NCBI RefSeq assembly: GCF_001613305.1
Contig: NZ_BDCC01000062.1
Location: forward strand, 45,536-109,535
Direction: 5' to 3'
Length of the DNA: 64,000 nt
Source: Nocardia vaccinii NBRC 15922
GTDB taxonomy: Bacteria > Actinomycetota > Actinomycetes > Mycobacteriales > Mycobacteriaceae
A program made the position numbers and the translations under genes. Positions within the stretch are counted from its first letter, which is position 1, and every line of letters starts with the position of its first letter. Shown here one piece after another: positions 32,659 through 40,770 of the stretch. The notes under the pieces are model-generated. The model had not been told where the DNA came from. It did not search any database and saw nothing but the letters and a program-made list of their open reading frames with translations.

Positions 32659-33351
32659 TCACGGCGAGGCGAGGCGGCCGACACTACCCCCGCGACGATG
32701 ACGACGTTCATCTCCGGAGAGTACCCAACCGGATATCAGTCCACCCAACGCGCCGAAAAGATGTGCTTGCCATGAGATTCCGGCCTGCCCGGGCAGCGCG
32801 CCCCACAAAATTCCGCCGTACAGCAGTCCCACGATCACGCCCAGCACGATCTGCCAGACGTTGCGCGCGAACAACCCTCGCGAGATCAGATACAGCAGCC
32901 ACCCGAACACCAGACCCGACGCACCGATCGTGACCGTCCCGGAAGCGCTGATCAGCCAGGCGCCGAAACCGCTGACCACCCAGATGATCGCGGTCGCACT
33001 CAACCCGCGGCCGATACCGGTCAGCAACGTCAGCAGTCCGAGCACGATCACCGGCAGCGTATTGCCCACCAGATGTGCCCAGTTCGCGTGCAGCAGCGGC
33101 GCGAACGCCACCCCCTCGAGCCCCGCCGCGCTGCGCGGCCGGATCCCGGCCCGGTCCAGACCGTGCCCCGCGATCACGTCGATCCCCTCGATGGCGTACA
33201 GCAGCGCGACGAACCCGAGCGTGAGCGCGATCGCCCGCGCCCACAACTGTTTGGTCGCCGCGCGCGACACACTCCCGGACGTCTTGTCCAATTGCGCGCG
33301 CAGGCCCGCGATCCGATCCGGATCGAACGACGATCCCATCCCGGCGGTCAT
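32659..33351 (-). CDS. Rhomboid-family intramembrane serine protease
   Basis: A 230-residue protein with about six helices. GASG (Ser145) and QAHLFGALGG (His197) form the catalytic dyad, and HANWAHLVGN near residue 88 matches the conserved His/Asn oxyanion part, so it should be active. About 35 cytoplasmic residues precede the first helix. GAGGTGAGG lies before ATG 33351. Corresponds to Rv1337 next to cysM. Substrates unknown. Confidence 0.88.
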   Translation of the reverse strand: MTAGMGSSFDPDRIAGLRAQLDKTSGSVSRAATKQLWARAIALTLGFVALLYAIEGIDVIAGHGLDRAGIRPRSAAGLEGVAFAPLLHANWAHLVGNTLPVIVLGLLTLLTGIGRGLSATAIIWVVSGFGAWLISASGTVTIGASGLVFGWLLYLISRGLFARNVWQIVLGVIVGLLYGGILWGALPGQAGISWQAHLFGALGGLISGWVLSGDERRHRRGGSVGRLASP

Positions 33352-33442
33352 CGGACCTCACCTCCTCGCAAGGTCCTCCGGCGTCCTGCCGGTTCGGCAA
33401 ACCGGACCTCACCCCTACGAGAGTACTGCTGGATTTTCGGCC

Positions 33443-34405
33443 TCAAGCCCAGAGTTGGCCTTCCAGTTTGTCCTCGGCCTCTTCGAGAGTGCCGTCGTAC
33501 GCACCGGTCGACAGATATTTCCACCCGCCGTCCGCGACGACGAAAGCGATATCCGCGCGCTTACCCGCTTTCCTCGCCTTACCCGCCACACCGAGTGCGG
33601 CGTGCAGGATCGCGCCGGTTGATATGCCCGCGAAAATCCCTTCCTGCAGCACCAATTCGCGGGTGCGGCGCACGGCATCGTAGGGCCCGACCGAGAAACG
33701 AGAGGTGAGCACGGATTCGTCGTAGAGTTCCGGGACGAATCCCTCATCGAGATTGCGCAGGCCGTAGACGAGTTCGCCATAACGCGGCTCGGCGGCGACG
33801 ATATCGATATCGCGAACCTGTTCGCGCAGATAACGTCCCGTACCCATCAATGTTCCGGTGGTTCCCAGCCCGGCCACGAAATGCGTGATCTCCGGCAGAT
33901 CGGCGAGAATCTCCGGCCCGGTGCCCTCGTAATGCGCCAGGGCATTGGCGGGATTGCCGTACTGGTACAGCATCACCCATTCGGAATTCTCCGCGGCGAT
34001 CTTCTTGGCCAGCGCCACAGCCTGATTCGAGCCGCCCGCGGCCGGTGAATCGATGATCTCCGCGCCGAACATGGTCAGCAGCTGACGACGTTCCACCGAG
34101 GTGTTCTCCGGCATCACGCACACCAGGCGATAGCCTTTGAGCTTGGCCGCCATCGCCAGCGAGATACCGGTATTGCCGCTGGTCGGCTCGAGAATCGTGC
34201 AACCTGGGCGCAGCAGACCCTGCGCCTCGGCCTGTTCGATCATCTTCAAGGCGGGCCGGTCCTTGATGGAACCGGTGGGATTGTGGTCCTCGAGTTTGGC
34301 CCACAGCCGCACATGGTCATCGCCCTCCCACTGCGGGGACAGCGAGCGCAGACCCACCAGGGGCGTGTTGCCGAGGGTCTCGATCAGCGATTCGTAGCGT
34401 GCCAC
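33443..34405 (-). CDS. cysM: O-phosphoserine sulfhydrylase (CysM)
   Basis: A 320-residue PLP enzyme that makes cysteine on the thiocarboxylated carrier CysO, using O-phosphoserine. GSIKDRPAL holds the PLP lysine (Lys48), EPTSGNTG (73-80) the phosphate loop, and AGLGTTGTLMGTGR the second glycine loop. The C-terminus ends EGQLWA, as in the mycobacterial enzyme whose tail covers the active site. GTG 34405 starts 6 bp after the cysO stop. Part of mec-cysO-cysM. Confidence 0.93.
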   Translation of the reverse strand: MARYESLIETLGNTPLVGLRSLSPQWEGDDHVRLWAKLEDHNPTGSIKDRPALKMIEQAEAQGLLRPGCTILEPTSGNTGISLAMAAKLKGYRLVCVMPENTSVERRQLLTMFGAEIIDSPAAGGSNQAVALAKKIAAENSEWVMLYQYGNPANALAHYEGTGPEILADLPEITHFVAGLGTTGTLMGTGRYLREQVRDIDIVAAEPRYGELVYGLRNLDEGFVPELYDESVLTSRFSVGPYDAVRRTRELVLQEGIFAGISTGAILHAALGVAGKARKAGKRADIAFVVADGGWKYLSTGAYDGTLEEAEDKLEGQLWA

Positions 34406-34411
34406 GGGAAT

Positions 34412-34690
34412 TCAGCGTGCGCCGCCGGCGACCGCCGGCAGGATGGTCACGGTGCCGCCCTCGGGCACCTCGGCATCGAGGCCACCGGTGAAACGCACGT
34501 CCTCGTCGTCGACGTAGATGTTCACGTACCGGTTCAGCTTGCCGTCCTTGAGCAGCCGATCGCGCAGGCCGGCGTGGTTGGACTCGAGGTCGTCGATCAC
34601 CGCGGCGAGCGTCGCGCCGGTGGCGTGCACCCGCTTCTCACCGCCGGTGAGAGGACGCATGATGGTCGGGATGGACACGGTTACCGGCAT
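34412..34690 (-). CDS. cysO: CysO sulfur-carrier protein with C-terminal GGAR
   Basis: A 92-residue ubiquitin-like protein carrying sulfide as a C-terminal thiocarboxylate for cysteine synthesis. MPVTVSIPTIMRPLTGG at the start, NIYVDDEDVRFTGG in the middle and VTILPAVAGG at the end match mycobacterial CysO. Unlike that protein, which ends at Gly-Gly, two residues (Ala-Arg) follow before the stop, so the carrier must be trimmed before activation. AAGGAG lies before ATG 34690. Neighbour Mec is a JAMM protease that could do this. Confidence 0.92.
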   Translation of the reverse strand: MPVTVSIPTIMRPLTGGEKRVHATGATLAAVIDDLESNHAGLRDRLLKDGKLNRYVNIYVDDEDVRFTGGLDAEVPEGGTVTILPAVAGGAR

Positions 34691-34724
34691 GGGGACTCCT
34701 TGATTCTTTCCTGGTCGGGAGGGA

Positions 34725-35147
34725 TCACGCGCTGACATAGGCGGGCACGATCCGGACTGGTTCCTCGGTGACCTCGCCCTCGAGGATCCGGTAGCTGCGC
34801 AGCTCGTGCTGCTCCGAATCGCGCGTGGAGATCAGCACGTAGTGGGCGTTCGGCTCGGAGGCGTAGGAGATGTCGGTGCGGCTCGGGTACGCCTCGGTCC
34901 CGGTGTGCGAGTGATATACCACGACCGCTTCCTCGTCACTGTCGTCCATCTCGCGCCACACCCGCAACTGCTCGCCGGAGTCGAAGCGGTAGAACGTCGG
35001 CGAGCGCTCGGCGTTGATCATCGCGACGAACCGCTCGGGGCGATCCGAGCCCTCCGGCCCGGCGATGATCCCGCACGCCTCGTCCGGATGATCGGCCCGA
35101 GCGTGCGCCACCATCGCGTCCACGAGATCGGCCCTGATCACCAGCAC
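34725..35147 (-). CDS. mec: Mec, JAMM-family Zn protease acting on CysO
   Basis: A 140-residue JAB1/MPN metalloprotease. HSHTGTEAYPSRTD (His79, His81, Ser89, Asp92) is the complete JAMM motif, and Glu23 in HPDEACGII is the upstream acid. In M. tuberculosis it releases cysteine from the CysO-Cys adduct. Here it may also remove the Ala-Arg tail of CysO. GTG 35147 has AAAGGG eight bases upstream. First gene of mec-cysO-cysM. Confidence 0.92.
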   Translation of the reverse strand: MLVIRADLVDAMVAHARADHPDEACGIIAGPEGSDRPERFVAMINAERSPTFYRFDSGEQLRVWREMDDSDEEAVVVYHSHTGTEAYPSRTDISYASEPNAHYVLISTRDSEQHELRSYRILEGEVTEEPVRIVPAYVSA

Positions 35148-35342
35148 TGTCGCATCCCTTTCGTTCGAACCCCGCGATTTCCGCACCGCGTGGGCCGGAA
35201 CGCTGTCCTCAACGGCCCAGAATATTCGGCTATTCCCAGGTCCTACGCCGCAGCCCCCGCATTTCCCACGACGTCCCGGGAAATCCGGTGGTCGCGGGAT
35301 ATGTCAATACTTTCGCGCAGTGAGATTCGAATCAGGAATTTC

Positions 35343-35912
35343 CTAGGGGGCCAGCGCACTCAGCAAGGAGTCCTGCATCCAGGTGAGCCAGTGATACACG
35401 TCCAGATGCGGGGCGCGCGGATCGTCCGGGTGCAGCCGGTCGGGCGTGTCGGCGTCGATGCCGATGGCCGTGCCCAGGGCCAGCCGCACATCGTTCAGCG
35501 CGGTCAGCCAGGCATCGGCCTGTTCCGGGGTGATCAGGATCTTGCCGCCGTGCGCGGGCAGGGTTTCCAGCACCACCGAGCCCGCGGCCACCTTTCGGTC
35601 GATGATGTCCGGCTCGTGCAGGCTGCGCAGGGCGCTGTTGAGGTCGGCCCGGTCGGCATCGGGCGATCCGGATTCGGGGCGGTGGAAATCCGGCAGCAGG
35701 CGAGCCAGCCGGGGATCGTCGGGGGGTGCGGCATTGCCGATTCGTAGCCCGGTCAGCGCGGCCAGCTCGTCGTCGGGACCCGAGGAAGCTCGTTCGGTGA
35801 GCAGCCCGGTGACGGCCCCGACCAGCGAGCGCAGCACGTCGGCCTCCCGCGAGTCCATCTCGGACCGCAGCTTGAGCCCGCTCAGCGAGTTCTTTCTGCT
35901 CCACTTGCGCAC
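35343..35912 (-). CDS. DUF2017 family protein (Rv1332-like)
   Basis: A 189-residue protein. RKWSRKNSLSGLKLRSEMDSREADVLRSLVGAVTGLL is the DUF2017 N-terminal block, with LAALTGLRIGNAAPPDDPRLARLLPDF and a helical C-terminus ending in VYHWLTWMQDSLL. GTG 35912 fits the family start; GTG 35945, overlapping the clpS stop, is an alternative. It follows clpS closely, an arrangement conserved in actinobacteria. Function unknown; 195 bp separate it from mec, and no promoter was recognised there. Confidence 0.82.
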   Translation of the reverse strand: MRKWSRKNSLSGLKLRSEMDSREADVLRSLVGAVTGLLTERASSGPDDELAALTGLRIGNAAPPDDPRLARLLPDFHRPESGSPDADRADLNSALRSLHEPDIIDRKVAAGSVVLETLPAHGGKILITPEQADAWLTALNDVRLALGTAIGIDADTPDRLHPDDPRAPHLDVYHWLTWMQDSLLSALAP

Positions 35913-35934
35913 GGGATTACGGTAGTCGCCCGTC

Positions 35935-36258
35935 TCATTCGTCACGTTGCATGGTCGCCCAGAGGCCCGCGGCGTGCAGACGCTGCACGTCATGTTCCAT
36001 TCTGTCCCGCGAGCCCGAGGACACCACCGCCTTTCCCTCGTTGTGCACCTGCAGCATCAATTCGGTTGCTTTGCCTTTGCTGTACCCGAAGAGCTTCTGG
36101 AAGATGTAGGTGACGTAATGCATCAGATTCACCGGGTCGTCCCAGACCACCGTCACCCACGGCCGATCTTCCGCCTCGAGGATCTCGGTAGCCTCGACCG
36201 CCTCGGGAACGGCCTGCCCCGCCATCATCACCCTCGGGCCCGCTCCGTGCACCGCCAT
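35935..36258 (-). CDS. clpS: ClpS adaptor protein
   Basis: A 107-residue adaptor that delivers N-degron substrates to the Clp protease. RPWVTVVWDDPVNLMHYVTYIFQKLFGYS contains the conserved Asn-Leu-Met binding pocket, and MLQVHNEGKAVVSSGSRDRME follows. The end HAAGLWATMQ is nearly identical to mycobacterial ClpS. ATG 36258 has GGAG eight bases upstream and fits the family length; the frame is open further upstream. Diverges from pncB. Confidence 0.93.
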   Translation of the reverse strand: MAVHGAGPRVMMAGQAVPEAVEATEILEAEDRPWVTVVWDDPVNLMHYVTYIFQKLFGYSKGKATELMLQVHNEGKAVVSSGSRDRMEHDVQRLHAAGLWATMQRDE

Positions 36259-36422
36259 CGCGTTCACTCCGCCCGAATCGGCGGCGAACCGGACGGCGTC
36301 CTTCATGCACAAGCCCATAACCTTCAGGGTACGACTCGGCCCCCGAGAAACAACACCCGACCGACGTCGTTTCGGCGCGCTCACCGCGCGATCCTCGCGC
36401 CGATTCTGTCTACAGTGGCGAC

Positions 36423-37736
36423 GTGGACACCGCACATGTCGCAACCAGCACAGCGCTGCTGACCGACCAGTACGAACTCACCATGCTCGCGGCCGCCCTG
36501 GCCGACGGATCGGCGCATCGGCAATGCACCTTCGAGGTATTCGCACGCCGATTGCCGCACGGCCGTCGATACGGCGTTGTCGCGGGTGCGGCACGAATGC
36601 TGGAAGCGCTGGCCGAATTTCGTTTCCGCGAGCCGGAACTCGAGGTCGCCGCGAAATTCCTGGACGCGGGCGCGACCAACTGGCTGCGCGATTACGAGTT
36701 CCGCGGCGATATCGATGGTTATCGCGAGGGTGAGCTGTATTTCCCGGGTTCGCCGGTGCTGTCGGTGCGCGGCACCTTCGCCGAATGCGTGCTGTTGGAA
36801 ACGCTGGTCCTGTCGGTCCTCAACCACGACAGCGCGATCGCATCCGCGGCCGCGCGCATGGTCAGCGCCGCGGCCGGACGGCGGATGATCGAGATGGGCT
36901 CGCGGCGCACCCACGAGCTGGCCGCGCCGTCCAGTGCGCGGGCGGCCTATCTGGCCGGGTTCGACGCCACGTCCAATCTGGAAGCGGTGCGCCGCTACGG
37001 TGTTCCCGGCGCGGGCACCAGCGCGCACGCGTTCACCCTGCTGCACAGCGGTCCGGACGGTGCGCACGAGGCCGCGGCCTTCCGCAGCCAGATCGAGGCG
37101 CTGGGCATCGGCACCACCCTGCTGGTGGACACCTTCGACATCACCCAGGGCGTAGCCACCGCGATCGAGGTCGCCGGGCCCGAATTGGGCGGTGTGCGTA
37201 TCGATTCCGGCGATCTGGGGGTGCTGGCCCGGCAGGTGCGCGATCAGCTCGACGCCCTCGGCGCGACCCGCACCCGCATCGTGGTCTCCGGCGATCTGGA
37301 CGAATACGCGATCGCCGCACTGCGCGCGGAACCGGTCGACGCCTACGGTGTCGGCACCTCCCTGGTGATCGGATCGGGCGCGCCGACCGCCGGAATGGTG
37401 TACAAACTGGTCGAGGTCGAGGGAGTGCCGGTGGCCAAGCGCAGCAGCCACAAGGAGTCGCGCGGCGGCACCAAGCGCGCGGTGCGGCTGTCCCGGCACA
37501 CGGGCACGATCGTCGAGGAGATCGTCTATCCCGCATCGGGTCCCGCGCCGGAGACCGACGGTTTCGAGGCACGCGAACTGCTGGCGCCGATGGTGCGCGG
37601 CGGCAAGATCATCGACCACCGCCCGTCTCTCACGGACGGTCGCGAACTGGTCGCGCGCGGGTTGGTCAGCCTGCCGTGGGAGGGTTTGAAGCTCTCGCCC
37701 GGCGAACCGGTCATACCCACCACCTTCCTGCGGTGA
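36423..37736 (+). CDS. pncB: Nicotinate phosphoribosyltransferase
   Basis: A 437-residue enzyme converting nicotinate and PRPP to nicotinate mononucleotide in NAD salvage. LLTDQYELTMLAAAL opens the protein; FEVFARRLPHGRRYGVVAGA and FDATSNLEAVRRYGVPGAGTSAHAF carry the active-site Arg/His residues; GGVRIDSGDLGVLARQVRDQLD binds PRPP phosphate. GTG 36423 lies six bases after TACAGT, a leaderless-type start. Followed after 40 bp by nicotinamidase, giving two consecutive salvage steps. Position equals Rv1330c. Confidence 0.95.
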   Translation: MDTAHVATSTALLTDQYELTMLAAALADGSAHRQCTFEVFARRLPHGRRYGVVAGAARMLEALAEFRFREPELEVAAKFLDAGATNWLRDYEFRGDIDGYREGELYFPGSPVLSVRGTFAECVLLETLVLSVLNHDSAIASAAARMVSAAAGRRMIEMGSRRTHELAAPSSARAAYLAGFDATSNLEAVRRYGVPGAGTSAHAFTLLHSGPDGAHEAAAFRSQIEALGIGTTLLVDTFDITQGVATAIEVAGPELGGVRIDSGDLGVLARQVRDQLDALGATRTRIVVSGDLDEYAIAALRAEPVDAYGVGTSLVIGSGAPTAGMVYKLVEVEGVPVAKRSSHKESRGGTKRAVRLSRHTGTIVEEIVYPASGPAPETDGFEARELLAPMVRGGKIIDHRPSLTDGRELVARGLVSLPWEGLKLSPGEPVIPTTFLR

Positions 37737-37776
37737 CCCACCACCGGCACCGGCACGTGAAATCGAGGTACCAGAA

Positions 37777-38343
37777 ATGACCAGGGCACTCATCGTCGTG
37801 GACGTGCAGAACGACTTCTGCGAAGGCGGTTCGCTGGCCGTCACCGGCGGCGCGGCGGTGGCCGGGCGGATCAGCGAATACCTCGGCGCGAGCGACTACG
37901 CCGCGATCGTGGCGACCCGCGACTATCACATCGATCCCGGCGCACACTTCTCCGACGAGCCCGACTACGTGGACAGCTGGCCGCCGCACTGCCGCGTGGG
38001 CACGCCCGGCGCGGACTTCCACCCGGATCTGGACACCGCCCCGATCGAGGAGGTGTTCTCCAAAGGCGCTTACACCGCGGCATATTCGGGTTTCGAGGGC
38101 AGCGACGAATCCGGCAAACCACTCGCGGACTGGTTACGCGAGAAGGGGATCGACGCCGTCGACGTCTGCGGTATCGCCACCGACCATTGCGTGCGCGCCA
38201 CCGCCTTGGACGCTCGCGCGGCGGGCCTGCGCACCCGGGTGCTGTTGGATCTGACCGCGGGTGTGTCACCATCGACCACCGAGACCGCGCTGCGGCAGAT
38301 GCGCACCGCCGGAATCGAACTCACCGGACACGCCGAATCATGA
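37777..38343 (+). CDS. pncA: Nicotinamidase
   Basis: A 188-residue isochorismatase-fold amidase converting nicotinamide to nicotinate. The triad is Asp in VDVQNDF, Lys in FSKGAY and Cys in ATDHCVRATA; DYHIDPGAHF supplies the metal-binding His/Asp. It also would activate pyrazinamide. In M. tuberculosis pncA is elsewhere; here it follows pncB, so product passes to the next enzyme. GAGG precedes ATG 37777. Confidence 0.93.
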   Translation: MTRALIVVDVQNDFCEGGSLAVTGGAAVAGRISEYLGASDYAAIVATRDYHIDPGAHFSDEPDYVDSWPPHCRVGTPGADFHPDLDTAPIEEVFSKGAYTAAYSGFEGSDESGKPLADWLREKGIDAVDVCGIATDHCVRATALDARAAGLRTRVLLDLTAGVSPSTTETALRQMRTAGIELTGHAES

Positions 38344-38446
38344 GTGGGCATTCGCTCTGCGGGCAGCCCCTCGCACGACTAGTTTGGCGGTGTTGAAGAC
38401 TGGACCAGGTCCACAGGCCGGTTCCAACATTAGGGAAGACGAGGTC

Positions 38447-40417
38447 ATGTCCGACACCAACTACTCGACCGACCGACATCGGGTCGGGCGCGCGATCGCC
38501 GATATCACCGGCGAACCGGCCGAGGCTGGGATGCTCGGATACGGCATGGCCGATCAGAAGAGCTCCGGCATCCACACCCGATTGCGTTCGCGCGCCTTCG
38601 TATTCGCCGATCCGATCACCGATCACCGGGTGCTACTGATCATCAACGATCTGCCGCTGATCTTCTCCAGCATCACCCAGGAGGTGCTGCGCCGACTGGC
38701 CGGTCGATTCGGCGAGACCTACAGCGAATCCAATGTGATGATCACCGCCACGCACACCCACTGCGGGCCGGGCGGCTATTCGCATCACCAGCTCTACAAC
38801 AAGACGACCGACGGGTTCCGGCCCACGACGTTCCGCGCGATCGTCGAGGGCATCGTGGAGGCGGTCGAGCGCGCGCACGAGGATCTGGCCCCGGCCACAC
38901 TGCGCCTGGCCCACGGCGAACTGCGCGATGCCAGCGTCAACCGCTCACGTGCGGCATTCGATCGAAATCCGCAGGCGGACAGGGATTTCTTCCCCGACGC
39001 GATCGATCCGCAGACCACCCTGCTGCGCATCGACCGCGACGGCGAGCCGGTCGGCGCGATCGACTGGTTCGCCGCGCACAACACCTCGATGACCAATCGC
39101 AACACGCTGATCAGCGGCGACAACAAGGGGTACGCGGCCTACCATTGGGAACGCATCGTCGAGGGTGTGGACTATCTGGTCGATTCCGAGGATCCGGATT
39201 TCGTCGCGGCGTTCGCGCAGACCAACGCCGGTGACGTCTCGCCGAATCTGGACGGCGCACCCGGTCACGGCCCGACCAACGACGAGGTCGAGAACACCCG
39301 CATCATCGGCCTCCGCCAGTACGAGGCCGCCGCGAAACTCTCCGACGGGTACATGCCGCGCATGGCCGGGGATATCGACTGCCGGTTGATCCACGTCGAC
39401 CTGTCCGCGATGACGGTCTCCGCGGAGTTCACCGGCGACGGCAGCGAACACCGCACCGCCAAGCCCGCCGGGGGCGCGTCCGCCTTGGCCGGTGCGAGTT
39501 TCGACGGCCCGACCAACTGGAAGACCTTCCACGAGGGACGTAACCCGTTGTGGGACTGGATGTCCCGAATCGCGTACAGATTCAACTCGAAACTGCGGGA
39601 CGCGCAGTCGCCCAAGACGATCGTCGCACCGAGCAGCCTGCTCAACCGCTTCGGCGGACCGTACGTGCAGGAGATCGCGCCGGTTCAGCTGATCCGGATC
39701 GGCGAGCTGTTCCTGATCGGCATCCCCGGTGAGGTGACCATCACCGCCGGTCTGCGCCTGCGCCGCACGGTGGCCGAGATCATGGGCGCGGAGTTGCCGA
39801 ACGTCCTGGTCGCCGGGTACGCCAACGCGTACATCCACTACATCACCACCCCCGAGGAGTACGACGCACAGCGGTACGAGGGCGCGAGCACGCTGTTCGG
39901 CCGGTGGGAGCTCCCGGCCCTGCAGCAGGTGGTGTCCGGGCTGGCGACCGCGATGCGCGACGGACAGCCCGTCTCGCCCGGCATCTGCGCCCCCGATCTG
40001 GCAGATCAGCAGAAACCGGCGAAAACCGCGGTGCCACCGGACTTTCCGCCCGCAGGCAAACATTTCGGCGATGTGATCACCGAGCCCGAGGACTCCTATC
40101 GGGCGGGCCAGAAGGTCGTCGTCGAATTCGCCGGCGCCCACCCCAACCGCGATCTGCACCGCGGCGGCACCTACCTGATGGTGCAACGCTACGACGCGGG
40201 CCGCTGGCGCCCGGTCGCCGACGACGGCGACTGGGCCACCACCTTCCGCTGGCAGCGCGGCCCGGCCTCGAGTTCGCTGGTCACCATCACCTGGAACAGC
40301 CCGGCGGACACCCCCGAGGGCAGGTACCGGATCCGCTACTACGGCGATTCGGAAAGCCACAGCGGCGAACGCACCCCGTTCACCGGGACATCGGCAGAAT
40401 TCGAAATCCGTAGCTGA
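38447..40417 (+). CDS. Neutral ceramidase
   Basis: A 656-residue neutral/alkaline ceramidase, which hydrolyses ceramide to sphingosine and fatty acid. MITATHTHCGPGGYSHH carries zinc-binding His (the common THTHSGPGG with Ser to Cys), TNAGDVSPN contains the nucleophilic Ser of the NxGDVSPN motif, and GIPGEVTITAG precedes the C-terminal immunoglobulin-like domain (about 520-656). No signal peptide is evident, unlike many secreted homologues. The start ATG 38447 has GAAGACGAGG nearby. It likely acts on host or environmental sphingolipids. Confidence 0.9.
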   Translation: MSDTNYSTDRHRVGRAIADITGEPAEAGMLGYGMADQKSSGIHTRLRSRAFVFADPITDHRVLLIINDLPLIFSSITQEVLRRLAGRFGETYSESNVMITATHTHCGPGGYSHHQLYNKTTDGFRPTTFRAIVEGIVEAVERAHEDLAPATLRLAHGELRDASVNRSRAAFDRNPQADRDFFPDAIDPQTTLLRIDRDGEPVGAIDWFAAHNTSMTNRNTLISGDNKGYAAYHWERIVEGVDYLVDSEDPDFVAAFAQTNAGDVSPNLDGAPGHGPTNDEVENTRIIGLRQYEAAAKLSDGYMPRMAGDIDCRLIHVDLSAMTVSAEFTGDGSEHRTAKPAGGASALAGASFDGPTNWKTFHEGRNPLWDWMSRIAYRFNSKLRDAQSPKTIVAPSSLLNRFGGPYVQEIAPVQLIRIGELFLIGIPGEVTITAGLRLRRTVAEIMGAELPNVLVAGYANAYIHYITTPEEYDAQRYEGASTLFGRWELPALQQVVSGLATAMRDGQPVSPGICAPDLADQQKPAKTAVPPDFPPAGKHFGDVITEPEDSYRAGQKVVVEFAGAHPNRDLHRGGTYLMVQRYDAGRWRPVADDGDWATTFRWQRGPASSSLVTITWNSPADTPEGRYRIRYYGDSESHSGERTPFTGTSAEFEIRS

Positions 40418-40770
40418 GCTGAACTGGTGGCCTCCGCTTCGCGCCGGCGGGTTCGCGCCCCTTCGGGCCTCCTCGCTCGGCCCCGTGTCGGGCACTCGTT
40501 CCTCGCAGTCGCCACGCGTCCGACCGGCGAGACGGTCCGCGCACCTCGGAGTCGGCGTTGGCCAACGGAGCCTGGGTGACCTCCGGCGGGACTTCTCGGA
40601 CGCCACCGCCACGCGCCCGACCGGCGAAGCCGAGCGCTTCGGTGTCCGCGCTGCCCGCGGCTGGGGAACTGGGCGCGAGAGCGGTCCTGTCGCGCGCTCC
40701 CGAAGGCGGGCGTGCCCAACCGCAGGCACGTAATTGCAGATATGTCGGAGCCCAGCGATAGTCTGCCTGC
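40418..40770. other. Gene-free interval with a direct repeat
   Basis: A 353-bp gap between the ceramidase and dinG. GCCACGCG-Y-CCGACCGGCGA occurs at 40511-40530 and 40608-40627, 97 bp apart. TAGTCT at 40759-40764 is the likely -10 box of dinG. No open frame here looks like a real gene. Confidence 0.5.
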
